Origin: Gaiellasilicea sp963749515
GTDB lineage: Bacteria > Actinomycetota > Thermoleophilia > Gaiellales > Gaiellaceae
DNA length: 64,000 nucleotides
Assembly (NCBI GenBank): GCA_963749515.1
Contig: CAVVMR010000009.1
Location: 124,001-188,000, forward strand
Direction of reading: 5' to 3'
The translations under genes and the position numbers were made by a program. The notes beneath the pieces were generated by a model that was given only the letters and a program-made list of their open reading frames with translations, ran no database searches and was not told the origin of the DNA. Position 1 is the first letter of the stretch, and every line of letters starts with the position of its first letter. Below, piece after piece: positions 43,644 through 52,048 of the stretch.

Positions 43644-44204
43644 ATGAGAATCCGCATCCCCAGCCCCGCCACCGTCATCGCCTCGCTCGCACTTCTGCTG
43701 TCGCTCACCGGCACGGCAGTCGCGGGTGCGCTGATCACCGGCGCCCAGATCCAGAACAACACCGTCAGCAGTCTCGATCTGACGAACAACGGCGTGAAGA
43801 GCGTCGACCTTCAGGACAACGGCATCAAGAGCATCGACGTGATGAACGGCCAGCTCCGGGCCGTCGACTTCGCGCCTGGGCAGCTTCAGCCCGGCCCCGC
43901 AGGCCCAGCCGGGCCCGCCGGCCCTGCGGGTGTGCAGGGAGCTCCCGGCCTCGCCGGCGTGGAGATCGTCACGGCCGAGAGCGCGGACAACTCGGCTTCG
44001 CACCATCAGGTCGACGTGACGTGTCCCGCGGGCAAGCGGGTCGTCGGCGGCGGCGCCCAGGTCTATGGCGCCAACGCTGAAGCCGCTCTCGACGAGAGCC
44101 TTCCGGTGGATGCCGACACGTGGCGCGCCACCGCCTATGAGGTGAACGCCACCGCGGCGAACTGGCATGTCGTCGCCTTCGCGATCTGCGCAGTCGCCTC
44201 GTAG
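43644..44204 (+). CDS. Secreted collagen-like protein
   Basis: 186 residues. A signal peptide (ATVIASLALLLSLTGTAVAG) is followed by short repeats (SLDLTNNGVKSVDLQDNGIK), a collagen-type Gly-Pro-Ala stretch (GPAGPAGPAGPAG) and a C-terminal domain with paired cysteines (VDVTCPAGKRVVGGGAQVYG, VAFAICAVAS). Proteins of this plan are frequent in soil actinobacteria of the Thermoleophilia type. Function unknown, probably cell-surface. AAAGGAGACCCCA precedes the ATG. Confidence 0.8.
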   Translation: MRIRIPSPATVIASLALLLSLTGTAVAGALITGAQIQNNTVSSLDLTNNGVKSVDLQDNGIKSIDVMNGQLRAVDFAPGQLQPGPAGPAGPAGPAGVQGAPGLAGVEIVTAESADNSASHHQVDVTCPAGKRVVGGGAQVYGANAEAALDESLPVDADTWRATAYEVNATAANWHVVAFAICAVAS

Positions 44205-44226
44205 CACCGCCCAGCATCTCCGCAAC

Positions 44227-44252
44227 ATGCGCCCCGCTCCGGCGGGGCGCAT
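44227..44252 (+). terminator. Hairpin terminator after the collagen-like gene
   Basis: ATGCGCCCCG and CGGGGCGCAT form a perfect 10-bp stem with a 6-nt loop, 22 nt after the stop codon. No T run. It separates the gene from the second copy of the 27-bp element. Confidence 0.6.
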
Positions 44253-44254
44253 CC

Positions 44255-44281
44255 GCGTAAGGAATCGACGCCGGCCCGGTT
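44255..44281 (+). promoter_or_regulatory. Copy 2 of the 27-bp shared promoter-like element
   Basis: GCGTAAGGAATCG then, after 10 bp, GGTT, 22 of 27 identical to the copy at 43574. If GGTT is the -10 region, transcription would begin close to the ATG at 44290. It lies upstream of the membrane-tethered sigma factor gene, so autoregulation is plausible. Confidence 0.5.
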
Positions 44282-44289
44282 GTACGGAC

Positions 44290-44472
44290 ATGAACACACA
44301 CCACACACACCTCGTTTCTCTCTCCGTCGACGAAGCCTGGATCGTCGAGTGGGCCGCCGACGGCGTCCTCGCGCTGGAGCGCTACCTCGCCAAACATGCC
44401 GCGTTCGCGGATTTTCTCCGCGCCCGCAACGGCCTAGACTGGTCCGATGGCGACGGTTGCGCGGACGTCTGA
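44290..44472 (+). CDS. Small protein, 60 residues, overlapping the sigma-fusion gene
   Basis: MNTHHTHLVSLSVDEAWIVE followed by an acidic helical segment and LRARNGLDWSDGDGC. ATG 44290 is 9 nt after the shared promoter-like element. It overlaps the sigma-fusion start by 26 nt in another frame. No family recognised; it may be a small regulator or merely leader sequence. Confidence 0.35.
   Translation: MNTHHTHLVSLSVDEAWIVEWAADGVLALERYLAKHAAFADFLRARNGLDWSDGDGCADV
44435..44440 (+). promoter_or_regulatory. -10 box directly upstream of the sigma-fusion gene
   Basis: TAGACT ends 6 nt before ATG 44447, the same spacing as other presumed leaderless genes here. It would give the fusion protein its own start inside the 60-residue reading frame. 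Confidence 0.4.
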
Positions 44473-46492
44473 CGCAGAGCTCCTGCTTCGGCTTCGCAGC
44501 CGCGATCGCGAAGCCTGGGAGGAGCTCTACGCGGAGTACCAGCCTCGCCTGCGTGCGTTCGGCTGCCGCCTGGCCGGCAACGTCCACGACGCGGACGATC
44601 TCGTGCAGGAAACGTTCGTGCGCGCGGTCCCGCGGCTCGACCGGCTCGACCCGGAGACGGCGGATGTCGGCGCGTATCTCTTCACCACCCTGCGCAATCT
44701 CTTCCTGAAGCAGGTCGAGCGCACGAAGCGGCAGCAGCCGATGGCGGAGGTGCCCGAGCCCGTGGCCCCGACGCCGATCGAAGACGACCCGGAACGGGGC
44801 ACGCTCCTGCGAGGACAGCAGGACGAGGTCCGGCTCGCGAACTCGAAGCTGCAGCCTCGGCAGCGGCTCGTGCTCGCCCTGCGCGAGCTCGAGGACCGCT
44901 CGTACGCCGAGATCGGCGAGCTCGTAGACATGAAGGAGAACGCGGTCGCGCAGCTCATCTTCCGGGCCCGCGAAAGCCTCCGCGTCGAGCTGCGGCTTGC
45001 GCAGGTCGATCCCGAACGGCTCCCGGAGGAGTGCCGGCGCTACCTGCCGCTGCTCGCGGCGCATCTCGACGGCCAGCTGAAGGGAGCACGTCTGCAGGAG
45101 ACGCTCGGGCACCTCGAGGGCTGCGAGCGCTGCCAGGACGCGCTCGCGAGCATGCGCGAGGCGTCGAAGCGCTACCGCACGCTCTTCCCGCTGGGCTTCC
45201 TGGAGACCGACGAGGCGCGCGCGGCCGTGGAGCGCCGGCTCGACGCCGCGCACTACTGGGATCGCCGAGGCGGCAGGCGGCTCGTCGGCCGCACGAAGCG
45301 GTCCGTCGCCGTGCTCGTCGCGATCGTCGCTCTCAGCGGGGGTGGCACCGCCCTCGGCGTTGCGCTCTCGCGCGACGGTGAGCCTGCGCGAGTCGCCGTG
45401 CCCGAGACGACGGAGGCCGAGGTCGAGGTGACGACCAGCGAGCAGATCGTCACGCCGATAACCGTGCCGACGGCCACTACCGCTCGCAAGCGCCCCGCGA
45501 AGAAGCCCGCACCTCCCAAGAAGACCGAGCCGACCACGACGACCGCGGCGACGACTGCACCGGCAACGACCACGGAAGAGACGGTCGAGACCACGCCCGC
45601 TCCCCAGACGACCGCGCCGGAGCCGGCACCGAAACCGAAGCCGAAGCCGAAACCTGTCGTCACGGTCCCGCTGCCCGACACAACGGCACCGGTCGTCACG
45701 ATCACGACGGCCCCAGGTGCGTCCATCTCGTCCAGCGGCGCGCAGATCGGATTCAGGTCCAACGAAGCCGGCTCGACGTTCGCCTGCAAGCTCGACGCCG
45801 CCGCGTTCTCCGCGTGCACCAACCCGCGGGTTCTTGCCGGCCTTGCCCCGGGTGGCCACTCCTTCTCGGTTCGCGCGACCGATCGCGCGGGCAACGTCGG
45901 GAAGCCCGCAAGCGTCGCGTGGCGCTACATCCCGCCCGACACGACGGCGCCCACGGTGACGCTCGCTGCCACTCCGCCGGCCTCCACGACGGAGACGAGC
46001 GCGAGCTTCACGTTCGCCGCAAGTGAGCCGGGCGTCACGTACGAGTGCTCGCTCGACGCCGCTGCCTACGCCGGTTGCGCAAGCCCCGCCTCGTACCAGT
46101 CACTCGGCGTCGGCACGCACTCCTTCGCGGTGCGCGGCCGCGATCCGGCCGGCAACGTCGGGCAGCCGGCGACCTTCGGCTGGTCGATCGTCGCGCCGCC
46201 ACCGCCGCCGCCGGCGCGCCCGGACCTGTACGTGTTCTCGTTGACGAGGAGCTCGATCATCGTCAGGAACGGCGGGAACGCCGCGGCGGGCGTGTCGATC
46301 CTGAGGATCGTGGTCGGAAGCTCACTGCTGGGAACGTTCACCGTGCCCGCGCTTGCGCCCGGCGCGACGGCCACGTTCACCTTCGCATGCCGCGTCGGCA
46401 CGTATGTCGCGACCGTCGACCAGACGAACGTCGTTGCCGAGTCGAACGAGGCGAATAACACCCAGAGCCTCTTCAACCGCTCCTGCGCCTGA
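44447..46492 (+). CDS. Membrane-tethered ECF sigma factor fused to anti-sigma zinc finger and extracellular Ig/CARDB domains
   Basis: 681 residues in one frame. Sigma region 2 spans about residues 9-92 (AWEELYAEYQPRLRAFGCRL, DADDLVQETFVRAV) and region 4 about 134-184 (LQPRQRLVLALRELEDRSY, AQLIFRARESL). A zinc-finger anti-sigma module lies at 195-235 (HLDGQLKG...HLEGCERC). One membrane helix is at about 286-308, then a Pro/Thr/Lys-rich linker to 408, two Ig-like repeats (each with a Cys pair, FACKLDAAAFSAC and YECSLDAAAYAGC) and a CARDB-like domain from 593. Sigma and anti-sigma are thus one polypeptide tied to the outside. Release would need proteolysis or conformational change. No frameshift is evident. 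Confidence 0.88.
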   Translation: MATVARTSDAELLLRLRSRDREAWEELYAEYQPRLRAFGCRLAGNVHDADDLVQETFVRAVPRLDRLDPETADVGAYLFTTLRNLFLKQVERTKRQQPMAEVPEPVAPTPIEDDPERGTLLRGQQDEVRLANSKLQPRQRLVLALRELEDRSYAEIGELVDMKENAVAQLIFRARESLRVELRLAQVDPERLPEECRRYLPLLAAHLDGQLKGARLQETLGHLEGCERCQDALASMREASKRYRTLFPLGFLETDEARAAVERRLDAAHYWDRRGGRRLVGRTKRSVAVLVAIVALSGGGTALGVALSRDGEPARVAVPETTEAEVEVTTSEQIVTPITVPTATTARKRPAKKPAPPKKTEPTTTTAATTAPATTTEETVETTPAPQTTAPEPAPKPKPKPKPVVTVPLPDTTAPVVTITTAPGASISSSGAQIGFRSNEAGSTFACKLDAAAFSACTNPRVLAGLAPGGHSFSVRATDRAGNVGKPASVAWRYIPPDTTAPTVTLAATPPASTTETSASFTFAASEPGVTYECSLDAAAYAGCASPASYQSLGVGTHSFAVRGRDPAGNVGQPATFGWSIVAPPPPPPARPDLYVFSLTRSSIIVRNGGNAAAGVSILRIVVGSSLLGTFTVPALAPGATATFTFACRVGTYVATVDQTNVVAESNEANNTQSLFNRSCA

Positions 46493-46496
46493 TCGC

Positions 46497-46820
46497 ATGG
46501 GACTCGAACAAGGCCTCGAGCTGATCGCCGCCGGCGAGTTCTTCGCCGCGCACGAGGAGCTCGAGGATGAGTGGCGCGAGGCCCCGCCCGCGGAACGAGA
46601 CTTCCTGCAGGGGCTCGTCCACGTCGCCGTCGCCTGGTACCAGGCCGGTCGCGGGAGGCGTCCCGGCTGCGAGCGGCAGCTCGCGAAGGCGGCGCGCCGG
46701 CTCGGTCCCTACGCGCCGCACCACCGCGGCGTCGACGTCGAGGCGGCGCTGCGTTCGGTCGCGGCGGCGCAGGTGCTCGTCGCCCGCGGCGACCTGGAGC
46801 TCCCCGCTCCCACCCTCTAG
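46497..46820 (+). CDS. DUF309 family protein
   Basis: 107 residues: LIAAGEFFAAHEELEDEWRE, AERDFLQGLVHVAVAWYQAGRG, then HHRGVDVEAAL. The HxxxE and QGLxxxAxxxYQ motifs identify DUF309, a small helical family of unknown function. ATG lies 4 nt after the sigma-fusion stop, so it may be cotranscribed. Confidence 0.85.
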   Translation: MGLEQGLELIAAGEFFAAHEELEDEWREAPPAERDFLQGLVHVAVAWYQAGRGRRPGCERQLAKAARRLGPYAPHHRGVDVEAALRSVAAAQVLVARGDLELPAPTL

Positions 46821-46858
46821 CGAGACCGGACCGTAATTTTGTAGGGTCGCGCCAGGGC

Positions 46859-46908
46859 CATCTGCGGCGGCCCTCGACCCCGAAACCCCGTGAAGGGAGC
46901 CGCAGATG
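46859..46908 (+). promoter_or_regulatory. Hairpin enclosing the start codon of the helical-repeat protein gene
   Basis: CATCTGCGGC (46859-46868) is the exact reverse complement of GCCGCAGATG (46899-46908), whose last three bases are the ATG. An inner CCCT/AGGG pairing (46871-46874 with 46894-46897) extends the stem and buries the AAGGGAG ribosome-binding site. TAATTT at 46834 could be a -10 just upstream. Confidence 0.6.
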
Positions 46909-49710
46909 TCAGCAGCCCGGAAGCTCGAGCAGATCGGACCGCTTCCCAAGCTACGTGCCGAGGAGTTGGAGTTCCGTGTCGGGGCGGCGCAGCCGAACCC
47001 GTCCGAAGTCGGCCCGCTCTACAAAGCCGCGTACCGCACATCGCGGACTCAGGGACTGCGCGTCGCGACCGCTCTCGCAAAGACGCTGCCGGACGTCGAC
47101 CATCACCGCCAGCTCTTCCAGGCAGTTGCTCTCCGCCCGGCCAAGGAGCGGCGCACCTTGATCGACGGCTATCGGAAGGCGGAGCAGGACCGCTGGGTGG
47201 TCCACGCGATCGGTGAGCTTCCCTCCGCACAGGGTCGATCGCTGATGAAGGACTTCGTCCTGACCGAGACCGGGAAGAAGGACCAGAAGGCGCTCCGTGA
47301 GGTGGCGCTCTACGTCGCCGAACTGGGAGCGACGATCGTGACGCGGCCCGTCGACGACGACCAGAACGACGCCGCGATCGTTGAGGCGATCGGCGACCTC
47401 GTCGACGCGCTGAAGCAAGCGGTCGATGCGGTCGTCTCGGCGGTGGTTGGAGTCGTCGGCTCGATCGCCGCGTTCATCGTCTCCGCCGTCGACTTCACGG
47501 TCGCCCAGATGGCGAACCTCGCCAAGGGGCTACTCGCCGCGGGCCGATCGATCCTCAACATCGTGTCGAGCGCGCTCGAGGCGGCAGTCGCGAACACGCT
47601 GGCGTTCGTGAAGAAGGTCGTCCAGGGGATCATCGACGCCGGCCGCTCGATGTTCCAGGTGCTGTCGCAGATCGCGAGCCTCGTCGGCTCGGCGCTCGAA
47701 ACCGTGCTGCGCGCGATCGACCAGCTCGGCCGTACTCTCGGTGAGCTGCTCTCGTGGATGGCGACGCAGGTCTTTGCCACCGTGAAGGAGTTCGCGCGGG
47801 CGCTGATCGCGATCGGCAAGACGATCGGCAACCTGATCAACCAGGCGCTCCAGGCCGGTCTGGAACTGCTGAAGAACGTGGTCCGTGCCCTCCTCGAGCT
47901 CGGCCGGACGATTGGAGAGCTCCTCGTCGAGGCGGCCCGCTTCGCAGCGAACGTCGTCGCCGACGTCGTCCGCGCACTCCTCGCGGCGGGAAAAGCAGTC
48001 GCCGAGCTGATCGACGCCGTCAAGAACGCGGCGGCCGCACTGCTCGACGCCGTCGTGAAGGCGCTCGTCGAGGTCGGAACCGCCCTCGTCGACCTCGCGG
48101 CCTACATCGCGAACGCGGCCGTCGCCCTCGCCCGGAAGATCGCCCAGGCAGCGCTCCGGTTCGGGGCGTCGCTCGCCGCCCTCGTCAGCGAGATCGCCGC
48201 GTTCGGCTTCAACGCGATCAAGCGGATCGTCGAGGCCGCGTTCGACCTCGGGCGGAAGCTGCTCGACGTCATCCGCGAGGGGCTCCGGCTCGCCGGCAAC
48301 CTCCTGCGCGACATCGTCAAGGCGGCGGTGCAGCTCGGGAAGACGATCGTCGAGTTCGTCGGGTCGGTGATCGCGTTCACCTACCGGACCGCGGCTCGGC
48401 TGATCGACGCGATGATCGAGGCCGGCCTGAGCATCGCGGACATGCTCGCGCAGGCGCTGGCGAAGAGCTACTTCGTCTTCCGGAAGATGGTCAACGGCGT
48501 CCTCAAGGCGCTCGGCCCGGTCGGCGACATCCTCGACTGGGTGCTGACGCAGGCCGCCTCCGCCGCCGACCGGCTCTACCGGGAGGCAGTGCTGGCAATC
48601 CGGTACGTGAAGAAGAGCGTCGACGAGATCCTCGAGTGGGCGGCCGCGAAGACTGCGGCGGTCTTCGAGGGGATCGTGAAGGCGATCGAGGCCGCCGGGG
48701 TCGTGCTGACCGAGGTGTTCCGGTGGGCCGCGGCCGCAGGCGACGCCGCGCTCGAGCTGCTCGGCGAGGTGACGCAGCGGCTGAAGAACTCGATCAGCTA
48801 CGTGCTCACCTGGATGGCGACGGATGCGATCGACGGGATCCGGGCCGTGGTCAAGGGGCTGCTCAAGGCCGGAGCCGCGGTCGCGGAGCTGGTCGGCTGG
48901 GCGGTGACGCGCGCGATCCAGGTCGTGAAGGAGGTCGTGGCAGAGCTGCTCGCGGCAGGCGTGACGATCGCGCAGCTCGTGACCGACACGATCCGGCACC
49001 CGCAGCACGCGCTCGACAACCTCGCCCGCGGGCTCCGCGAGCTCGGCAAGACCGTCGGCGACATCGTCCATGCGGCGTTCATCCAGCCGACCCTGGACGC
49101 ACAGAAGAAGGTGATCCAGGCGCTGAAGGACATCGGCGAGGGCCTACTCGACGTGCTCAACGGCGTGATCGAGGCCGCCGTCGGCGCGCTCGACGTGGCG
49201 ATCGCTGTGATCCTCGAGGTCTTCGGCGTGTTTCGCAAGCTCCGCGCCGAGGAGAAGGCGGACGCGAGGATCGTCTACAAGACGAGCGTCCCGCTGGACG
49301 ACGTCCAGGTCTTCGAGGGCTCGTTCGTGTCCGGGATGAGCGACTGGTTCCGCGACGAGGCCGTGGCCGTGACGACGATGCGGATCATCCACCTACCGGA
49401 GAACTTCGACACGACGACGAAGCGCAACCGGCACACCCTGATCCACGAGCTCGGTCACGTCTGGCAAGGCGAGAACACCGGGCCGTACTACATGGGCCAC
49501 TCGCTCTTCGCCCAGGGAACACAGGGAAACTCGGCGTACAACTACGGCGGGACGGCGGCCCTGACGGCGAACACCACCGCCGGCGGCAAGCTCGCCAACT
49601 TCAACCCGGAGCAGCAGGCGCAGATCATGGCCGACTACTTCCAGGCGAAGAAGGACGGCACCAGCACGACTCCGTACGACCCGTACATCGCGGAGGTACA
49701 GGCAGCTTGA
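46906..49710 (+). CDS. Giant 29-residue amphipathic helical-repeat protein with C-terminal HExxH domain
   Basis: 934 residues. Residues 1-150 are mixed alpha (LYKAAYRTSRTQGLRVATAL). From about 170 to 800 the chain consists of 29-residue repeats of the form V-x-A-L-L-x-x-G-x-x-I-x-x-L-L, with Gly at position 8 nearly invariant; eleven are contiguous at residues 239-557. The repeats alternate hydrophobic and charged residues, so amphipathic helices rather than membrane spans. The last 120 residues hold a zinc-peptidase-like motif HELGH (847-851) in a HELxHVWQ context, with NFNPEQQAQIMADYF, as seen in effector-associated domains. There is no signal peptide. First gene of a five-gene overlapping operon. 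Function unknown. Confidence 0.8.
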   Translation: MSAARKLEQIGPLPKLRAEELEFRVGAAQPNPSEVGPLYKAAYRTSRTQGLRVATALAKTLPDVDHHRQLFQAVALRPAKERRTLIDGYRKAEQDRWVVHAIGELPSAQGRSLMKDFVLTETGKKDQKALREVALYVAELGATIVTRPVDDDQNDAAIVEAIGDLVDALKQAVDAVVSAVVGVVGSIAAFIVSAVDFTVAQMANLAKGLLAAGRSILNIVSSALEAAVANTLAFVKKVVQGIIDAGRSMFQVLSQIASLVGSALETVLRAIDQLGRTLGELLSWMATQVFATVKEFARALIAIGKTIGNLINQALQAGLELLKNVVRALLELGRTIGELLVEAARFAANVVADVVRALLAAGKAVAELIDAVKNAAAALLDAVVKALVEVGTALVDLAAYIANAAVALARKIAQAALRFGASLAALVSEIAAFGFNAIKRIVEAAFDLGRKLLDVIREGLRLAGNLLRDIVKAAVQLGKTIVEFVGSVIAFTYRTAARLIDAMIEAGLSIADMLAQALAKSYFVFRKMVNGVLKALGPVGDILDWVLTQAASAADRLYREAVLAIRYVKKSVDEILEWAAAKTAAVFEGIVKAIEAAGVVLTEVFRWAAAAGDAALELLGEVTQRLKNSISYVLTWMATDAIDGIRAVVKGLLKAGAAVAELVGWAVTRAIQVVKEVVAELLAAGVTIAQLVTDTIRHPQHALDNLARGLRELGKTVGDIVHAAFIQPTLDAQKKVIQALKDIGEGLLDVLNGVIEAAVGALDVAIAVILEVFGVFRKLRAEEKADARIVYKTSVPLDDVQVFEGSFVSGMSDWFRDEAVAVTTMRIIHLPENFDTTTKRNRHTLIHELGHVWQGENTGPYYMGHSLFAQGTQGNSAYNYGGTAALTANTTAGGKLANFNPEQQAQIMADYFQAKKDGTSTTPYDPYIAEVQAA
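47620..48576 (+). repeat. Eleven contiguous 29-codon repeats
   Basis: The units start at residues 239, 268, 297, 326, 355, 384, 413, 442, 471, 500 and 529 of the protein, all exactly 29 residues. Examples of the unit starts are VQGIIDAGRS, VRALLELGRT, VRALLAAGKA, VKAAVQLGKT and IDAMIEAGLS. DNA identity between units is low, so the repeats are old or under selection for form. Further, less regular units follow to about residue 800. Confidence 0.75.
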
Positions 49711-50624
49711 CGTTCGTTCTGGCAGCTGGGCGAGCGGCCCTCGGGCCGCTCCGGCCGCTCCTGCGCGAGCACGAGCGGCTGCGCGAGGTGCGGGTGGTCG
49801 AGCCGGGGCCGATCGAGGCGCTGTGCGAGGCGGCCGCGGGCGCCGACGGCCTGCTGCTCGTCGGCGATCGCCGGCGTGCCCCCCGCACCGCGCTGCCGGG
49901 CCCTTTCCTCGTCGATCCGGCGGGCCGGGCCGTGCCGGCGGGCTGGCTGCCCGACCTCGGCCCGGGACTCGAAGTCTTCGCCAGGGCGGCCGCGCGGGTC
50001 CAGCGGAGGGCGGGGCCACCCGGTCCGCTCGCCGTGCTCGGGCAGTGGGAGCCGCGCTATCTCCAGCTCGCGGGGCGTCTGGAGGCGAACCTCTGCCGCG
50101 GCGGCGAGCCTCCCTTCCCGGTCTATCGCTGGACGTCCGAGCGGATCACGCGGGCCGACGTCGTCAGCGGCCTGCGGCTGGGGCTCGGCATCGGAATCTA
50201 CTTCGGGCACGGCCGCCCGCGGGGCTGGGCGGGATACCACGGCCTGCGGGCCCGACACCTCGTCGAAGCCGGCGGGGAGCCGCTCGGCGCGCTCCTGTCG
50301 GTCACCTGCCTGACGGCCAACCGCCACCGCGTGGGGCTCTCGTTCTCCGAGGCCGTTGTCACAGGCGGCGCCGCAGCGGCGGCAGTCGGCGCTGTCGACG
50401 TTGTCGCCCATGTAGACAACATGCGCTGGATGCTCGGCCTCGCCGACGCGCTCCGCTCGGGCGAGTCCCGGCTCGGACCCGCCCTCCTCGCCGCTTCGAC
50501 GCGCTCGCTCGCGCGGACGCCGTACCGCATCGTCGGCGACCCGCTCGCGCTCCTCGCGGGAACCGCCGAGGGCACCCGACGCGCCGAGCGCGTCTTCGCT
50601 CCGGCGCCGGAGCTCGCAGCGTGA
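49707..50624 (+). CDS. Gingipain/caspase-fold (C25-like) protein
   Basis: 305 residues. A variable N-terminal half precedes a caspase-fold-like core: GIYFGHGRPRGW (His168) and LGALLSVTCLTANR (Cys201) form the probable His-Cys dyad, and PYRIVGDPLALLAG resembles the C-terminal LLGDPxL motif of C25 peptidases. There is no signal peptide. TTG 49707 overlaps the stop of the helical-repeat gene (TTGA). It could process the helical-repeat protein or carry a structural role. Confidence 0.65.
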   Translation: MTFVLAAGRAALGPLRPLLREHERLREVRVVEPGPIEALCEAAAGADGLLLVGDRRRAPRTALPGPFLVDPAGRAVPAGWLPDLGPGLEVFARAAARVQRRAGPPGPLAVLGQWEPRYLQLAGRLEANLCRGGEPPFPVYRWTSERITRADVVSGLRLGLGIGIYFGHGRPRGWAGYHGLRARHLVEAGGEPLGALLSVTCLTANRHRVGLSFSEAVVTGGAAAAAVGAVDVVAHVDNMRWMLGLADALRSGESRLGPALLAASTRSLARTPYRIVGDPLALLAGTAEGTRRAERVFAPAPELAA

Positions 50625-50887
50625 CCGGGGACGCGATCGAGGACGAGCTCCGCGCGATCGTCGCCGAGGTCGCGGAGCTCGAGCCCGATTCGATCGACCT
50701 GAGCGGAACGCTCGCCGATGCCGGTGTCGACTCCTTGATGGCCATGGAGATCGCTGTCGACGTCGAGCGGCGCTACGCCCTCAGCTTCACGGTCGAGGAG
50801 CTGAAGGGGATCACGACCTTCGGCAGCCTGGTGGCGTTGACGCGGACGCGGCTGGCCGAGCAGGAGGCCGCATCGAGCGAGCGGTAG
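50621..50887 (+). CDS. Acyl carrier protein
   Basis: 88 residues with ELRAIVAEVAELEPDSIDLS and the phosphopantetheine site DAGVDSLMAMEIAVDVERRY (Ser38). GTG overlaps the upstream stop (GTGA). It lies in an operon with a ketosynthase rather than in a fatty-acid cluster, so a dedicated ACP. It overlaps the ketosynthase start. Confidence 0.9.
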   Translation: MTGDAIEDELRAIVAEVAELEPDSIDLSGTLADAGVDSLMAMEIAVDVERRYALSFTVEELKGITTFGSLVALTRTRLAEQEAASSER

Positions 50888-52047
50888 TCACCGGTCTCGG
50901 CGTCGTCTCGCCCGTCGGCTCGGACGTCGAGTCCTTCTGGGCCTCGCTGCTCGCCGGGACGACGGGTGTGGCCCAGGTCGAATCGTTCGACACCTCTGGT
51001 TTCCCTTCCGGCATCGGCTGCGAGGTCCGCGGCCCGGCGCTCGAGAGCACGACCGAGCCGCGACCGGGACGCGCCGCTCTGCTCGCTGCGACGGCCGGGC
51101 GGCAGGCGCTCGCGCAGGCCGGCCTCGCCGGGACGGACGTCGGTCTCTCGATCGGGACGACGATGGGAGAGAGCTGCTGGCTCGAGGCATGGGAGCCGGC
51201 GGACGTGCGGGCAGGCACCGTCCGCGCGGAGGAGCTCGTCCGTTCGGGCCCCGACCGCGTCGGCCAAGACGTGGCCGCCGAGCTCGGCCTCGGTGGCGGC
51301 GTTGTCGTCCTCGCCGGGGCCTGCGCGGCGGGGAACTACGCACTCGGCCACGCCCTCGACCTCATCCGGCTCGGCCGGGCCGATGCGGTTCTCGCCGGCG
51401 GCACCGACGCGTTCTCGCGCGTCGCCTTCACGGGCTTCGCGCGGCTCGGAGCGCTTGCCGCCGAAGCGTGCCGGCCGTTCAGCGCCGACCGCGACGGGCT
51501 GGTTCTCGGCGAGGGGGCGGCAATGCTCGTCGTCGAGTCCGCGACAGCAGCCGCTGGCCGCGGAGCGGAGGCGCTCGCCGAGCTCGCCGGGATCGGCCTC
51601 TCGGGCGACGCGTTCCACATCGTCAGCCCGGATCCGCAAGGTCGCGGGGCCACGCGGGCGATGGAGGCAGCGCTCGAGGACGCCGGCATCGACCGGCGCG
51701 AGATCGGCTACCTCTCGGCCCACGGCACCGGCACGCCCGCGAACGACCGGGCAGAGGTCGCCGCCGCGCGGGCCGTCTTCGGGAAGAGCGGTCCGCCGAT
51801 GAGCTCGATCAAGGCGCTCACCGGCCACGGGCTCGGGGCGGCGAGCGCGCTCGAGGCCGTCGCCTGCGTGCAGGCGCTCCGGCAGCAGATCGCACCGCCG
51901 ACCTGGAACTTCACGCGTGCTGATCCGGAGTGCGATTGGGATGCGATCCCGAACGAGCCGCGCGAGCTGGAGCTCGGCGCCGTGCTCAGCAACGCCTACG
52001 CCTTCGGCGGCGCCAACGCTTCGCTCGTCCTGCGGGCGGCCGCCTGA
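50872..52047 (+). CDS. Beta-ketoacyl-ACP synthase (FabF/KS-alpha-like), non-canonical start
   Basis: 391 residues. The conserved N-terminus AVVTGLGVVSPVGSDVESFW is in frame, but no ATG, GTG or TTG precedes it. AGGAGG at 50862-50867 stands 4 nt before ATC 50872, the probable start; GTG 50968 would delete the first strand. The active-site Cys151 (GACAAGNYALG), His284 (AHGTGTPAND), Lys314 and His319 (SIKALTGHGLG) are all present, so a competent condensing enzyme. It overlaps the ACP gene by 16 nt. Confidence 0.88.
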   Translation: MERAVVTGLGVVSPVGSDVESFWASLLAGTTGVAQVESFDTSGFPSGIGCEVRGPALESTTEPRPGRAALLAATAGRQALAQAGLAGTDVGLSIGTTMGESCWLEAWEPADVRAGTVRAEELVRSGPDRVGQDVAAELGLGGGVVVLAGACAAGNYALGHALDLIRLGRADAVLAGGTDAFSRVAFTGFARLGALAAEACRPFSADRDGLVLGEGAAMLVVESATAAAGRGAEALAELAGIGLSGDAFHIVSPDPQGRGATRAMEAALEDAGIDRREIGYLSAHGTGTPANDRAEVAAARAVFGKSGPPMSSIKALTGHGLGAASALEAVACVQALRQQIAPPTWNFTRADPECDWDAIPNEPRELELGAVLSNAYAFGGANASLVLRAAA

Positions 52048-52048
52048 G

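Noticed and set aside
46906..49710. Multi-pass membrane protein
   Set aside because: The repeats contain regularly spaced Lys, Arg, Glu and Asp, giving amphipathic helices rather than uniform hydrophobic spans.
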